From Linanthus parryae (Eukaryota > Streptophyta > Magnoliopsida > Ericales > Polemoniaceae): a DNA stretch of 64,000 bases. The position numbers and the translations under genes are program-made. A model generated the notes under the pieces. That model saw only the letters and a list, made by a program, of their open reading frames with translations, was not told the DNA's origin and did no database searches. The stretch is from assembly GCA_023055425.1 (NCBI GenBank), contig JALGPY010000002.1:123330088-123394087 (forward strand). The letters run 5' to 3'. Positions 25,250 through 38,803 of this stretch are shown one piece after another (position 1 is the stretch's first letter; each line of letters begins with the position of its first letter).

Positions 25250-28200
25250 GACCAAAAGTAGTGGTTTGAGCTAGTGGACACCTCAACATTTCAAATTTGA
25301 GATTAACCTTTGACTTTAGAGTTGGTCGATGACTTTACTTGACCAAAAGTAGTGGTTTGACCTAGTGGACACCGCAACGTTAAAAATTTGAGATTAGCCT
25401 TTGACTTTAGAATTGTTCGATGACTTTATTTGACCAAAATCAGTGGTCTGAGCTAGGGGACACCGCAACGCTAAAAACTTGAGATTAACCTTTGACTTTA
25501 GAGCTGGTCGATGACTTTATATGACCAAAAGTTGTGGTTTGAGCTAGTGGACACTGCAACATTATAAATTTGAGATTAACCTTTGACTTTAGAGTTGGTA
25601 TATGACTTTATTTGACCAAAAGTAGTGGTTTGAGCTAGTGGACACCGCAACGTTACAAAAATTGAGATTAACCTTTGACTATAGAGTTGGTCGATGACTA
25701 TATTTGACCAAAAGTAGTGGGTTGAGCTAGTGGACACCGCAATGTTACAAAAATTGAGATTAACCTTTGACTTCAGAGTTGGTCGATGACTTTATTTGAC
25801 CAAAAGTAGTTGTTTGAGCTAGTGGACACCGCAACATTAAAAATTTGAGATTAACCTTTGACTTTAGAGTTGGTATATGACTTTATTTGACCAAAAGTAG
25901 TGGTTTGAGCTAGTGGACACCGCAACGTTACAAAAATTGAGATTAACCTTTGACTATAGAGTTGGTCGATGACTATATTTGACCAAAAGTAGTGGGTTGA
26001 GCTAGTGGTCACCGCAATGTTACAAAAATTGAGATTAACCTTTGACTTCAGAGTTGGTCGATGACTTTATTTGACCAAAAGTAGTTGTTTGAGCTAGTGG
26101 ACACCGCAATGTTAAAAGTTTGAGATTAACCTTTGACTTTAGAATTGGTGGATGACTTTATGTGACCAAAATCAGTGGTTTGAGCTAGTGGACACCGCAA
26201 CGCTAAAAAGCTGAGATTAACCTTTGACTTTAGAGTTGGTCGATGACTTTATTTGACCAAAAGTAGTGGTTTGAGCTAGTGGACACCGCAATGTTACAAA
26301 AATTGAGATTAACCTTTGACTTCAGAGTTGGTCGATGACTTTATTTGACCAAAAGTAGTGGTTTTGAGCTAGTGGACACCGCAACGTTACAAAAATTGAG
26401 ATTTACCTTTGACTATAGAGTTGGTCAATGACTTTATTTGACCAAAAGAGTTGTTTGAGCTAGTGGACACCGCAACAGTAAAAATTTGAGATTAACCTTT
26501 TATTTTTAGAGTTAATCGATGACTTTATTTTACTAAAACTAGTGGTTTAAGCTAATCGACACCGCAACGTTAAAAATTTGAGATTAAACTTTTATTTTTA
26601 GAGTTAATCGATAACTTTTTTTGACCAAAAGTAGTGGTTTAAGCTAGTGGACACCGCAGCGTTAAAAATTTGAGATTAACCATTGACTTTAGAGTTGCTC
26701 AATGGATTTAGTTGACCAAAAGTAGTGGTTTGAGCTAGTGGACACCGAAATGTTAAAAATTTGAGATTAACCTTTGACTTTAGAATTGGTGGATGACTTT
26801 ATTTGACCAAAATCAGTGGTTTGAGCTAGTGGACACCACAACGCTAAAAATTTGAGATTAACCTTTGACTTTAGAGTTGGTCGATGACTTTATTTGACCA
26901 AAAGTAGTGGTTTGAACTAGTGGACAACGCAATGTTACAAAAATTGAGATTAATCTTTGACTTCAGAGTTGGTCGATGACTTTATTTGACCAAAAGAAGT
27001 TGTTTGAGCTAGTGGACACCGCAACAGTAAAAATTTGAGATTATCCTTTTAATTTTAGCGTTAATCGATGACTTCATTTTACCAAAAGTAGTGGTTTAAG
27101 CTAGTGGACACTGCAACTTAAAAATTTGAGATTAACCTTTGACTTTAGAATTGTTCGATGACTTTATTTGACCAAAATCAGTGGTTTGAGCTAGTGGACA
27201 CCGCAACGCTAAAAACCTGAGATTAACCTTTGACTTTAGAGTTGGTCGATGACTTTATATGACCAAAAGTTGTGGTTTGAGCTAGTGGACACCGCAACAT
27301 TAAAAATTTGAGATTAACCTTTGACTTTAGAGTTGGTAAATGACTTTATTTGACCAAAAGTAGTGGTTTGAGCTAGTGGACACCGCAACGTTACAAAAAT
27401 TGAGATTAACCTTTGAGTATAGAGTTGGTCGATGACTTTATTTGACCAAAAGTAGTTGTTTGAGCTAGTGGACACCGCAACAGTAAAAATTTGAGATTAA
27501 CCTTTTATTTTTAGAGTTAATCGATGACTTTATTTTACCAAAACTAGTGGTTTAAGCTAGTGGACACCGCAACGTTAAAAATGTGAGATTAAACTTTTGT
27601 TTTTAGAGTTAATCGATAACTTTTTTTGACCAAAAGTAGTGGTTTAAGCTAGTGGACACCGCAGCGTTAAAAATTTGAGATTAACCTTTGACTTTAGTGT
27701 TGCTCGATGGCTTTAATTGACTAAAAGTAGTGGTTTGAGCTAGTGGACACCGAAATGTTAAAAATTTGAGATTAACCTTTGACTTTAGAATTGGTGGATG
27801 ACTTTATTTGACCAAAATCAGTGGTTTGAGCTAGTGGACACCGCAACGCTAAAAATTTGAGATTAACCTTTGACTTTAGAGTTGGTCGATGACTTTATTT
27901 GACCAAAAGTAGTGGTTTGAGCTAGTGGACACCGCAACAGTAAATATTTGAGATTAACCTTTTATTTTTAGAGTTAATCGATGACTTCATTTTACCAAAA
28001 GTAGTGGTCTAAACTAGTTGACACCGCAACGTTAAAAATTTGAGATTAACTTTTTATTTTAGAGTTAAGCGGTAACGTTATTTGACCAAAAGTAGTGGTT
28101 TAAGCTAGTGGACACCTCAACGTTTAAAATTTATGATTAACCTTTGACTTTAGAGTTGGTCGTTGATTTTATTTCACCAAAAGTAGTGGTTTGACCTAGT

Positions 28201-28480
28201 GGACACCGCAACGTTAAAAATTTGAGATTAACCTTTGACTTTAGAATTGGTTAATGACTTTATTTGACCAAAATCAGTGGTTTGAGCTAGTGGACACCGC
28301 AACGCTAAAAACTTTAGATTAACCGTTGACTTTGAGTTGGTCGACGACTTTATGTGACCAAAAGTTGTGGTTTGAGCTAGTGGACACATCAACATTAAAA
28401 ATTTGAGATTAACCTTTGACTTTAGAGTTGGTCGATGACTTTATTTGACCAAAAGTAGTGGTTTGAGCTAGTGGACACCA
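25250..28480 (+). repeat. Diverged upstream relative of HOR-3
   Basis: Collinear with HOR-3 copy 1 and the sequence just left of it, at an offset of about 6,213 bp. Shared oddities are gctaggggacaccg (25453 and 31666), gagctggtcgatgac (25501 and 31714) and gggttgagctag (25720 and 31933). After about 27110 the offset becomes about 6,395 bp, because two monomers are missing here. It differs from HOR-3 clearly more than the HOR-3 copies differ from each other. A three-monomer (275-bp) duplication lies inside at about 25580-26100. Confidence 0.75.
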
Positions 28481-31400
28481 CAACGTTACAAAAATTGAGA
28501 TTAACCTTTGACTATAGAGTTGGTTGATGACTTTATTTGACCAAAAGTAGTTGTTTGAGCTAGTGGACACTGCAACAGTAAAAATTTGAGATTAAACTAT
28601 ATTTTTAGAGTTAATCGATGACTTCATTTTACCAAAACTAGTGGTTTAAGCTAGTGGACACCACAACGTTAAAAATTTGAGATTAACCTTTTATTTTTAG
28701 AGTTAATCGGTAAGTTTATTTGACCAAAAGTAGTGGTTTAAGCTAGTGGATACCTCAACGTTTAAAATTTGAGATTAACCTTTGACTTTAGAGTTGGTCG
28801 ATGACTTTATTTGACCAAAAGTAGTGGTTTGACCTAGTGGACACCGCAGCGTTAAAAATTTGAGATTAACCTTTGACTTTAGAATTAGTTGATGACTTTA
28901 TTTGACCAAAATCAGTGGTTTGAGCTACTGGACACCGCAACGCTAAAAATCGAGATTAACCTTTGACTTTAGAGTTGGTCGATGACTTTATTTGACCAAA
29001 AGTAGTGGTTTGAGCTAGTGGACACCGCAACAGTAAATATTTGAGATTAACCTTTTATTTTTAGAGTTAATCGATGACTTCATTTTACCAAAAGTAGTGG
29101 TTTGAGCCAGTGGACACCACAACAGTAAAAATTTGAGATTAACCTTTTATTTTTAGAGTTAAGCGGTAACGTTATTTGACCAAAAGTAGTGGTTTAAGCT
29201 AGTGGACACCGCATCGTTAAAAATTTGAGATTAACCTTTGACTTTAGAGTTGCTCAATGGCTTTAATTGACCAAAAGTAGTGATTTGAGCTAGTGGACAC
29301 CGCAATGTTAAAAATTTGAGATTAACCTTTGACTTTAGAGTTGGTCGATGACTTTTTTGACCAAAAGTAGTGGTTTGACCTAATGAACACCGCAACGTTA
29401 AAAATTTGAGATTAACCTTTGACTTTAGAGTTGGTCGATGCCTTTATTTGACCAAAAGTAGTTGTTTGAGCTAGTGGACATCCCAACAGTAAAAATTTGC
29501 GATTAACCGTTTATTTTTAGAGTTAATCGATGACTTCATTTTACCAAAAGTAGTGGTTTAAACTAGTGGACACCGCAACTTTAAAAATTTGAGATTAACC
29601 TTTTATTTTTAGAGTTAAGCGGTAACTTTATTTGACCAAAAGTTGTGGTTTGAGCTAGTGGACACAGCAACATTAAAAATTTGAGATTAACCTTTGACTT
29701 TAGAGTTGGTCGATGACTTTATTTGACCAAAAGTAGTGGTTTGAGCTAGTGGACACCACAACGTTACAAAAATTGAGATTAACCTTTGACTATAGAGTTG
29801 GTCGATGACTTTATTTGACCAAAAAGAGTTGTTTGAGCTAGTGGACACCGCAACAGTAAAAATTTGAGATTAAACTTTTATTTTTAGAGTTAATCGATGA
29901 CTTCCTTTTACCAAAACTAGTGGTTTAAGCTAGTGGACACCACAACGTTAAAAATTTGAGATTAACCTTTTATTTTTAGAGTTAATCGGTAACTTTATTT
30001 GACCAAAAGTAGTGGTTTAAGCTAGTGGACACCTCAACGTTTAAAATTTGAGATAAACCTTTGACTTTAGAGTTGGTCGATGACTTTATTTGACCAAAAG
30101 TAGTGGTTTGACCTAGTAGACACCGCAACGTTAAAAATTTGAGATTAACCTTTGACTTTAGAATTAGTTGATGACTTTATTTGACCAAAACCAGTGGTTT
30201 GAGCTAGTGGACACCGCAACGCTAAAAATCGAGATTAACCTTTGACTTTAGAGTTGGTCGATGACTTTACTTGACCAAAAGTAGTCGTTTGAGCTAGTGG
30301 ACACCGCAACAGTAAATATTTGAGATTAACCTTTTATTTTTAGAGTTAATTGATGACTTCATTTTACCAAAAGTAGTGGTCTAAACTAGTTGACACCGCA
30401 ACGTTAAAAATTTGAGATTAACCTTTTATTTGTAGAGTTAAGCGGTAACGTTATTTGACCAAAAGTAGTGGTTTAAGCTAGTGGACACCTCAACGTTTAA
30501 AATTTGAGATAAACCTTTGACTTTTTAGAGTTGGTCGTTGACTTTATTTCACCAAAAGTAATGGTTTGACCTAGTGGACACCGCAACGTTAAAAATTTGA
30601 GATTAACCTTTGACTTTAGAATTGGTTGTTGACTTTATTTGACCAAAATCAGTGGTTTGAGCTAGCGGACACCGCAACGCTAAAAACTTTAGATTAACCG
30701 TTGACTTTGAGTTGGTCGACGACTTTATGTGACCAAAAGTTGTGGTTTGAGCTAGTGGACACAGCAACATTAAAAATTTGAGATTAACCTTTGACTTTAG
30801 AGTTGGTCGATGACTTCATTTGACCAAAAGTAGTGGTTTGAGCTAGTGGACACCGCAACGTTACAAAAATTGAGATTAACATTTCACTGTAGAGTTGGTC
30901 GATGACTTTATGTGACCAAAAGTAGTGGTTTGAGCCAGTGGACACCGCAACAGTAAAAATTTGAGATTAAACTTTTATTTTTAGAGTTAATCGATAACTT
31001 TTTTTGACCAAAAGTAGTGGTTTAAGCTAGTGGACACCGCAGCGTTAAAAATTTGAGATTAACCTTTGACTTTAGAGTTGCTCGATGGCTTTAATTGACC
31101 AAAAGTAGTGGTTTGAGCTAGTGGACACCGCAATGTTAAAAATTTGAGATTAACCTTTGACATTAGAGTTGGTCGATGACTTTATTTGACCAAAATCAGT
31201 GGTTTGAGCTAGTGGACACCGCAACGCTAAAAATTTGAGATTAACCTTTGACTTTAGAGTTGGTCGATGACTTTATTTGACCAAAAGTAGTGGTTTGAGC
31301 TAGTGGACACCGCAACAATAAAAATTTGAGATTATCCTTTTAATTTTAGAATTAATCGATGATTTCATTTTACCAAAAGTAGTGGTTTAAGCTAGTGGAC

Positions 31401-31671
31401 ACCGCAACGTTAAAAATTTGAGATTAACCTTTTATTTTTAGAGTTAAGCGGTAACTTTATTTGACCAAAAGTAGTGGTTTAAGCTAGTGGACACCTCATT
31501 ATTTCAAATTTGAGATTAACCTTTGACTTTAGAGTTGGTCGATGACTTTATTTGACCAAAAGTAGTGTTTAGACCTAGTGGACACCGCAACGTTAAAAAT
31601 TCGAGATTAACCTTTGACTTTAGAATTGGTCGAGGACTTTATTTGACCAAAATCAGTGGTTTGAGCTAGGG

Positions 31672-34600
31672 GACACCGCAACGCTAAAAACTTGAGATTA
31701 ACCTTTGACTTTAGAGCTGGTCGATGACTTTATATGACCAAAAGTTGTGGTTTCAGCTAGTGGACACTGCAACATTAAAAGTTTGAGATTAACCTTTGAC
31801 TTTAGAGTTGGTATATGACTTTATTTGACCAAAAGTAGTGGTTTGAGCTAGTGGACACCGCAACGTTACAAAAATTGAGATTAACCTTTGACTATAGAGT
31901 TGGTCGATGACTATATTTGACCAAAAGTAGTGGGTTGAGCTAGTGGACACCGCAATGTTACAAAAATTGAGATTAACCTTTGACTTCAGAGTTGGTCGAT
32001 GACTTTATTTGACCAAAAGTAGTTGTTTGAGCTAGTGGACACCGCAACATTAAAAATTTGAGATTAACCTTTGACTTTAGAGTTGGTATATGACTTTATT
32101 TGACCAAAAGTAGTGGTTTGAGCTAGTGGACACAGCAACGTTACAAAAATTGAGATTAACCTTTGACTATAGAGTTGGTCTATGACTATATTTGACCAAA
32201 AGTAGTGGGTTGAGCTAGTGGACACCGCAATGTTACAAAAATTGAGATTAACCTTTGACTTCAGAGTTGGTCGATGACTTTATTTGACCAAAAGTAGTTG
32301 TTTGAGCTAGTGGACACCGCAATGTTAAAAGTTTGAGATTAACCTTTGACTTTAGAGTTGGTGGATGACTTTATTTGACCAAAATCAGTGGTTTGAGCTA
32401 GTGGACACCACAACGCTAAAAAACTGAGATTAACCTTTGACTTTAGAGTTGGTCGATGACCTTATTTTAACCAAAAGTAGTGGTTTGAGCTAGTGGACAC
32501 CGCAATGTTACAAAAATCGAGATTACCCTTTGACTTCAGAGTTGGTCGATGACTTTATTTGACCAAAAGTAGTGGTTTGAGCTAGTGGACACCGCAACGT
32601 TACAAAAATTGAGATTTACCTTTGACTATAGAGTTGGTCGATGACTTTATTTGACCAAAGAGTTGTTTGAGCTAGTGGACCACGCAACAGTAAAAATTTG
32701 AGATTAACCTTTTATTTTTAGAGTTAATCGATGACTTTATTTTACTAAAACTAGTGGTTTAAGCTAATGGACACCGCAACGTTAAAAATTTGAGATTAAA
32801 ATTTTATTTTTAGAGTTAATCGATAACTTTTTTTGACCAAAAGTAGTGGTTTAAGCTAGTGGACACCGCAGCGTTAAAAATTTGAGATTAACCTTTGACT
32901 TTAGAGTTGCACGATGGCTTTAATTGACCAAAAGTAGTGGTTTGAGCTAGTGGACACCGAAATGTTAAAAATTTGAGATTAACCTTTGACTTTAGATTTG
33001 GTGGATGACATTATTTGACCAAAACCGGTGGTTTGAGCTAGTGGACACCACAACGCTAAAAAATTGAGATTTACCTTTGACTTTAGAGTTGGTCGATGAC
33101 TTTATTTGACCAAAAGTAGTGGTTTGAACTAGTGGACAACGCAATGTTACAAAAATTGAGATTAATCTTTGACTTCAGAGTTGGTCGATGACTTTATTTG
33201 ACCAAAAGAAGTTGTTTGAGCAAGTGGACACCGCAACATTAAAAATTTGAGATTATCCTTTTAATTTTAGAGTTAATCGATGACTTCATTTTACCAAAAG
33301 TAGTGGTTTAAGCTAGTGGACACCGCAACGTTAAAAATTTGAGATTAACCTTTTATTTTTAGAGTTAAGCGGTAACTTTATTTGACCAAAGGTAGTGGTT
33401 TAAGCTAGTGGACACTTTAACGTTTAAAATTTGTGATTAACCTTTGACTTTAGAGTTGGTCGATGACTTTATTTGACCAAAAGTAGTGGTTTGACCTAGT
33501 GGACACCGCAACGTTAAAAGTTTGAGATTAACCTTTGACTTTAGAATTGGTCGATGACTTTATTTGACCAAAATCAGTGGTTTGAGCTAGTGGACACCGC
33601 AACGCTTAAAACCTGAGATTAACCTTTGACTTTAGAGTTGGTCGATGACTTTATATGACCAAAAGTTGTGGTTTGAGCTAGTGGACACCGCAACATTAAA
33701 AATTTGAGATTAACCTTTGACTTTAGAGTTGGTAAATGACTTTATTTGACCAAAAGTAGTGGTTTGAGCTAGTGGACACCGCAACGTTACAAAAATTGAG
33801 ATTAACCTTTGACTATAGAGTTGGTCGATGACTTTATTTGACCAAAAGTAGTTGTTTGAGCTAGTGGACACCGCAACAGTAAAAAATTGAGATTAACCTT
33901 TTATTTTTAGAGTTAATCGATGACTTTATTTTACCAAAACTAGTGGTTTAAGCTAGTGGACACCGCAACGTTAAAAATTTGAGATTAAACATTTATTTTT
34001 AGAGTTAATCGATAACTTTTTTTGACCAAAAGTAGTGGTTTAAGCTAGTGGACACCGCATCGTTAAAAATTTGAGATTAACCTTTGACTTTAGTGTTGCT
34101 CGATGGCTTTAATTGACTAAATGTAGTGGTTTGAGCTAGTGGACACCGAAATATTAAAAATTTGAGATTAACCTTTGACTTTAGAATTGGTGGATGACTT
34201 TATTTGACCAAAATCAGTGGTTTGAGCTAGTGGACACCGCAACGCTAAAAATTTGAGATTAACCTTTGACTTTAGAGTTGGTCGATGACTTTATTTGACC
34301 AAAAGTAGTGGTTTGAGCTAGTGGACACCGCAACAGTAAATATTTGAGATTAACCTTTTATTTTTAGAGTTAATCGATGACTTCATTTTACCAAAAGTAG
34401 TGGTCTACACTAGTTGACACCGGAACGTTAAAAATTTGAGATTAACCTTTTATTTTTAGAGTTAAGCGGTAACGTTATTTGACCAAAAGTAGTGGTTTAA
34501 GTTAGTGGACACCTCAACGTTTAAAATTTGAGATTAACCTTTGACTTTAGAGTTGGTCGTTGACTTTATTTCACCAAAAGTAGTGGGTTGACCTAGTGGA

Positions 34601-35237
34601 CACCGCAACGTTAAAAAATTGAGATTAACCTTTGACTTTAGAATTGGTTGATGACTATATTTGACCAAAAGTAGTGGGTTGAGCTAGTGGACACCGCAAT
34701 GTTACAAAAATTGAGATTAACCGTTGACTTTGAGTTGGTCGACGACTTTATGTGACCAAAAGTTGTGGTTTGAGCTAGTGGACACAGCAACATTAAAAAT
34801 TTGAGATTAACCTTTGACTTTAGAGTTGGTCGATGACTTTATTTGACCAAAAGTAGTGGTTTGAGCTAGTGGACACCGCAACGTTACAAAAATTGAGATT
34901 AACCTTTGACTATAGAGTTGGTCGATGACTTTATGGGACCAAAAGTAGTGGTTTGAGCCAGTGGACACCGCAACAGTAAAAATTTGAGATTAAACTTTTA
35001 TTTTAAGAGTTAATCGATAACTTTTTTTGACCAAAAGTAGTGGTTTAAGCTAGTGGACACCGCAGCGTTAAAAATTTGAGATTAACCTTTGACTTTAGAG
35101 TTGCTCGATTGCTTTAATTGACCAAAAGTAGTGGTTTGAGCTAGTGGACACCGCAATGTTAAAATTTTGAGATTAACCTTTGACTTTAGAATTGGTGGAT
35201 GACTTTATTTGACCAAAATCAGTGGTTTGAGCTAGTG
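31672..35237 (+). repeat. Satellite HOR-3, copy 1 (about 39 monomers, 3,566 bp)
   Basis: The 3,566-bp period was checked at several markers: gagctgg at 31714/35280/38846, gtggaccacgcaac with its cacg at 32681/36247/39813, and tctacactagttgac at 34404/37970/41536. The unit also contains a three-monomer internal duplication (gggttgagctag at 31933 and 32208, 275 bp apart). The left edge is where similarity to copy 2 drops, between about 31634 and 31680. This copy has the older state at sites where copies 2 and 3 share changes. Confidence 0.9.
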
Positions 35238-38200
35238 GACACCGCAACGCTAAAAACTTGAGATTAACCTTTGACTTTAGAGCTGGTTGATGACTTTATA
35301 TGACCAAAAGTTGTGGTTTCAGCTAGTGGACACTGCAACATTAAAAGTTTGAGATTAACCTTTGACTTTAGAGTTGGTATATGACTTTATTTGACCAAAA
35401 GTAGTGGTTTGAGCTAGTGGACACCGCAACGTTACAAAAATTGAGATTAACCTTTGACCATAGAGTTGGTCGATGACTATATTTGACCAAAAGTTGTGGG
35501 TTGAGCTAGTGGACACCGCAATGTTACAAAAATTGAGATTAACCTTTGACTTCAGAGTTGGTCGATGACTTTATTTGACCAAAAGTAGTTGTTTGAGCTA
35601 GTGGACACCGCAACATTAAAAATTTGAGATTAACCTTTGACTTTAGAGTTGGTATATGACTTTATTTGACCAAAAGTAGTGGTTTGAGCTAGTGGACACA
35701 GCAACGTTACAAAAATTGAGATTAACCTTTGACTATAGAGTTGGTCTATGACTATATTTGACCAAAAGTAGTGGGTTGAGCTAGTGGACACCGCAATGTT
35801 ACAAAAATTGAGATTAACCTTTGACTTCAGAGTTGGTCGATGACTTTATTTGACCAAAAGTAGTTGTTTGAGCTAGTGGACACCGCAATGTTAAAAGTTT
35901 GAGATTAACCTTTGACTTTAGAGTTGGTGGATGACTTTATTTGACCAAAATCAGTGGTTTGAGCTAGTGGACACCACAACGCTAAAAAACTGAGATTAAC
36001 CTTTGACTTTAGAGTTGGTCGATGACCTTATTTTAACCAAAAGTAGTGGTTTGAGCTAGTGGACACCGCAATGTTACAAAAATTGAGATTACCCTTTGAC
36101 TTCAGAGTTGGTCGATGACTTTATTTAACCAAAAGTAGTGGTTTGAGCTAGTGGACACCGCAACGTTACAAAAATTGAGATTTACCTTTGACTATAGAGT
36201 TGGTCGATGACTTTATTTGACCAAAGAGTTGTTTGAGCTAGTGGACCACGCAACAGTAAAAATTTGAGATTAACCTTTTATTTTTAGAGTTAATCGATGA
36301 CTTTATTTTACTAAAACTAGTGGTTTAAGCTAATGGACACCGCAACGTTAAAAGTTTGAGATTAAAATTTTACTTTTAGAGTTAATCGATAACTTTTTTT
36401 GACCAAAAGTAGTGGTTTAAGCTAGTGGACACCGCAGCGTTAAAAATTTGAGATTAACCTTTGACTTTAGAGTTGCACGATTGCTTTAATTGACCAAAAG
36501 TAGTGGTTTGAGCTAGTGGACACCGAAATGTTAAAAATTTGAGATTAACCTTTGACTTTAGATTTGGTGGATGACATTATTTGACCAAAATCGGTGGTTT
36601 GATCTAGTGGACACCACAACACTAAAAAATTGAGATTAACCTTTGACTTTAGAGTTGGTCGATGACTTTATTTGACCAAAAGTAGTGGTTTGAACTAGTG
36701 GACAACGCAATGTTACAAAAATTGAGATTAATCTTTGACTTCAGAGTTGGTCGATGACTTTATTTGACCAAAAGAAGTTGTTTGAGCAAGTGGACACCGC
36801 AACATTAAAAATTTGAGATTATCCTTTTAATTTTAGAGTTAATCGATGACTTCATTTTACCAAAAGTAGTGGTTTAAGCTAGTGGACACCGCAACGTTAA
36901 AAATTTGAGATTAACCTTTTATTTTTAGAGTTAAGCGGTAACTTTATTTGACCAAAGGTAGTGGTTTAAGCTAGTGGACACCTTAACGTTTAAAATTTGT
37001 GATTAACCTTTGACTTTAGAGTTAGTCGATGACTTTATTTGACCAAAAGTAGTGGTTTGACCTAGTGGACACCGCAACGTTAAAAGTTTGAGATTAACCT
37101 TTGACTTTAGAATTGGTCGATGACTTTATTTAACCAAAATCAGTGGTTTGAGCTAGTGGACACCGCAACGCTTAAAACCTGAGATTAACCTTTGACTTTA
37201 GAGTTGGTCGATGACTTTATATGACCAAAAGTTGTGGTTTGAGCTAGTGGACACCGCAACATTAAAAATTTGAGATTAACCTTTGACTTTAGAGTTGGTA
37301 AATGACTTTATTTGACCAAAAGTAGTGGTTTGAGCTAGTGGGCACCGCAACGTTACAAAAATTGAGATTAACCTTTGACTATAGAGTTGGTCGATGACTT
37401 TATTTGACCAAAAGTAGTTGTTTGAGCTAGTGGACATCGCAACAGTAAAAAATTGAGATTAACCTTTTATTTTTAGAGTTAATCGATGACTTTATTTTAC
37501 CAAAACTAGTGGATTAAGCTAGTGGACACCGCAACGTTAAAAATTTGAGATTAAACATTTATTTTTAGAGTTAATCGATAACTTTTTTTGACCAAAAGTA
37601 GTGGTTTAAGCTAGTGGACACCGCATCGTTAAAAATTTGAGATTAACCTTTGACTTTAGTGTTGCTCGATGGCTTTAATTGACTAAATGTAGTGGTTTGA
37701 GCTAGTGGACACCGAAATATTAAAAATTTGAGATTAACCTTTGACTTTAGAATTGGTGGATGACTTTATTTGACCAAAATCAGTGGTTTGAGCTAGTGGA
37801 CACCGCAACGCTAAAAATTTGAGATTAACCTTTGACTTTAGAGTTGGTCGATGACTTTATTTGACCAAAAGTAGTGGTTTGAGCTAGTGGACACCGCAAC
37901 AGTAAATATTTGAGATTAACCTTTTATTTTTAGAGTTAATCGATGACTTCATTTTACCAAAAGTAGTGGTCTACACTAGTTGACACCGGAACGTTAAAAA
38001 TTTGAGATTAACCTTTTATTTTTAGAGTTAAGCGGTAACGTTATTTGACCAAAAGTAGTGGTTTAAGTTAGTGGACACCTCAACGTTTAAAATTTGAGAT
38101 TAACCTTTGACTTTAGAGTTGGTCGTTGACTTTATTTCACCAAAAGTAGTGGGTTGACCTAGTGGACACCGCAACGTTAAAAAATTGAGATTAACCTTTG

Positions 38201-38803
38201 ACTTTAGAATTGGTTGATGACTATATTTGACCAAAAGTAGTGGGTTGAGCTAGTGGACACCGCAATGTTACAAAAATTGAGATTAACCGTTGACTTTGAG
38301 TTGGTCGACGACTTTATGTGACCAAAAGTTGTGGTTTGAGCTAGTGGACACAGCAACATTAAAAATTTGAGATTAACCTTTGACTTTAGAGTTGGTCGAT
38401 GACTTTATTTGACCAAAAGTAGTGGTTTGAGCTAGTGGACACCGCAACGTTACAAAAATTGAGATTAACCTTTGACTATAGAGTTGGTCGATGACTTTAT
38501 GTGACCAAAAGTAGTGGTTTGAGCCAGTGGACACCGCAACAGTAAAAATTTGAGATTAAACTTTTATTTTAAGAGTTAATCGATAACTTTTTTTGACCAA
38601 AAGTAGTGGTTTAAGCTAGTGGACACCGCAGCGTTAAAAATTTGAGATTAACCTTTGACTTTAGAGTTGCTCGATTGCTTTAATTGACCAAAAGTAGTGG
38701 TTTGAGCTAGTGGACACCGCAATGTTAAAATTTTGAGATTAACCTTTGACTTTAGAATTGGTGGATGACTTTATTTGACCAAAATCAGTGGTTTGAGCTA
38801 GTG
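35238..38803 (+). repeat. Satellite HOR-3, copy 2 (3,566 bp)
   Basis: Near-identical to its neighbours. Variants shared only with copy 3 are ttttacttttagag (36369 and 39935 regions), gtggacatcgcaac (near 37431 and 40997), ctagtggattaag (near 37507 and 41073) and tttgatctagtgg (near 36598 and 40164). Copies 2 and 3 are therefore each other's closest relatives. Confidence 0.92.

Larger units (their letters stand above)
17849..31671 (+). repeat. Older, heterogeneous satellite array
   Basis: About 150 monomers of the same family and orientation, without one dominant HOR. Monomers differ more from each other than in the HOR blocks and carry small indels: tttgaaaatcagtgg near 17870 (4 bases lost), loss of gagatt near 18828, gtttgacctcgcaac near 19518 (about 10 bases lost) and gagcatggacacc near 22347. 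Local duplications are listed separately. Short ORFs of about 83 codons on the minus strand at 19011-19262 and 21651-21902 are chance readings of monomers. No gene is seen. Confidence 0.92.
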
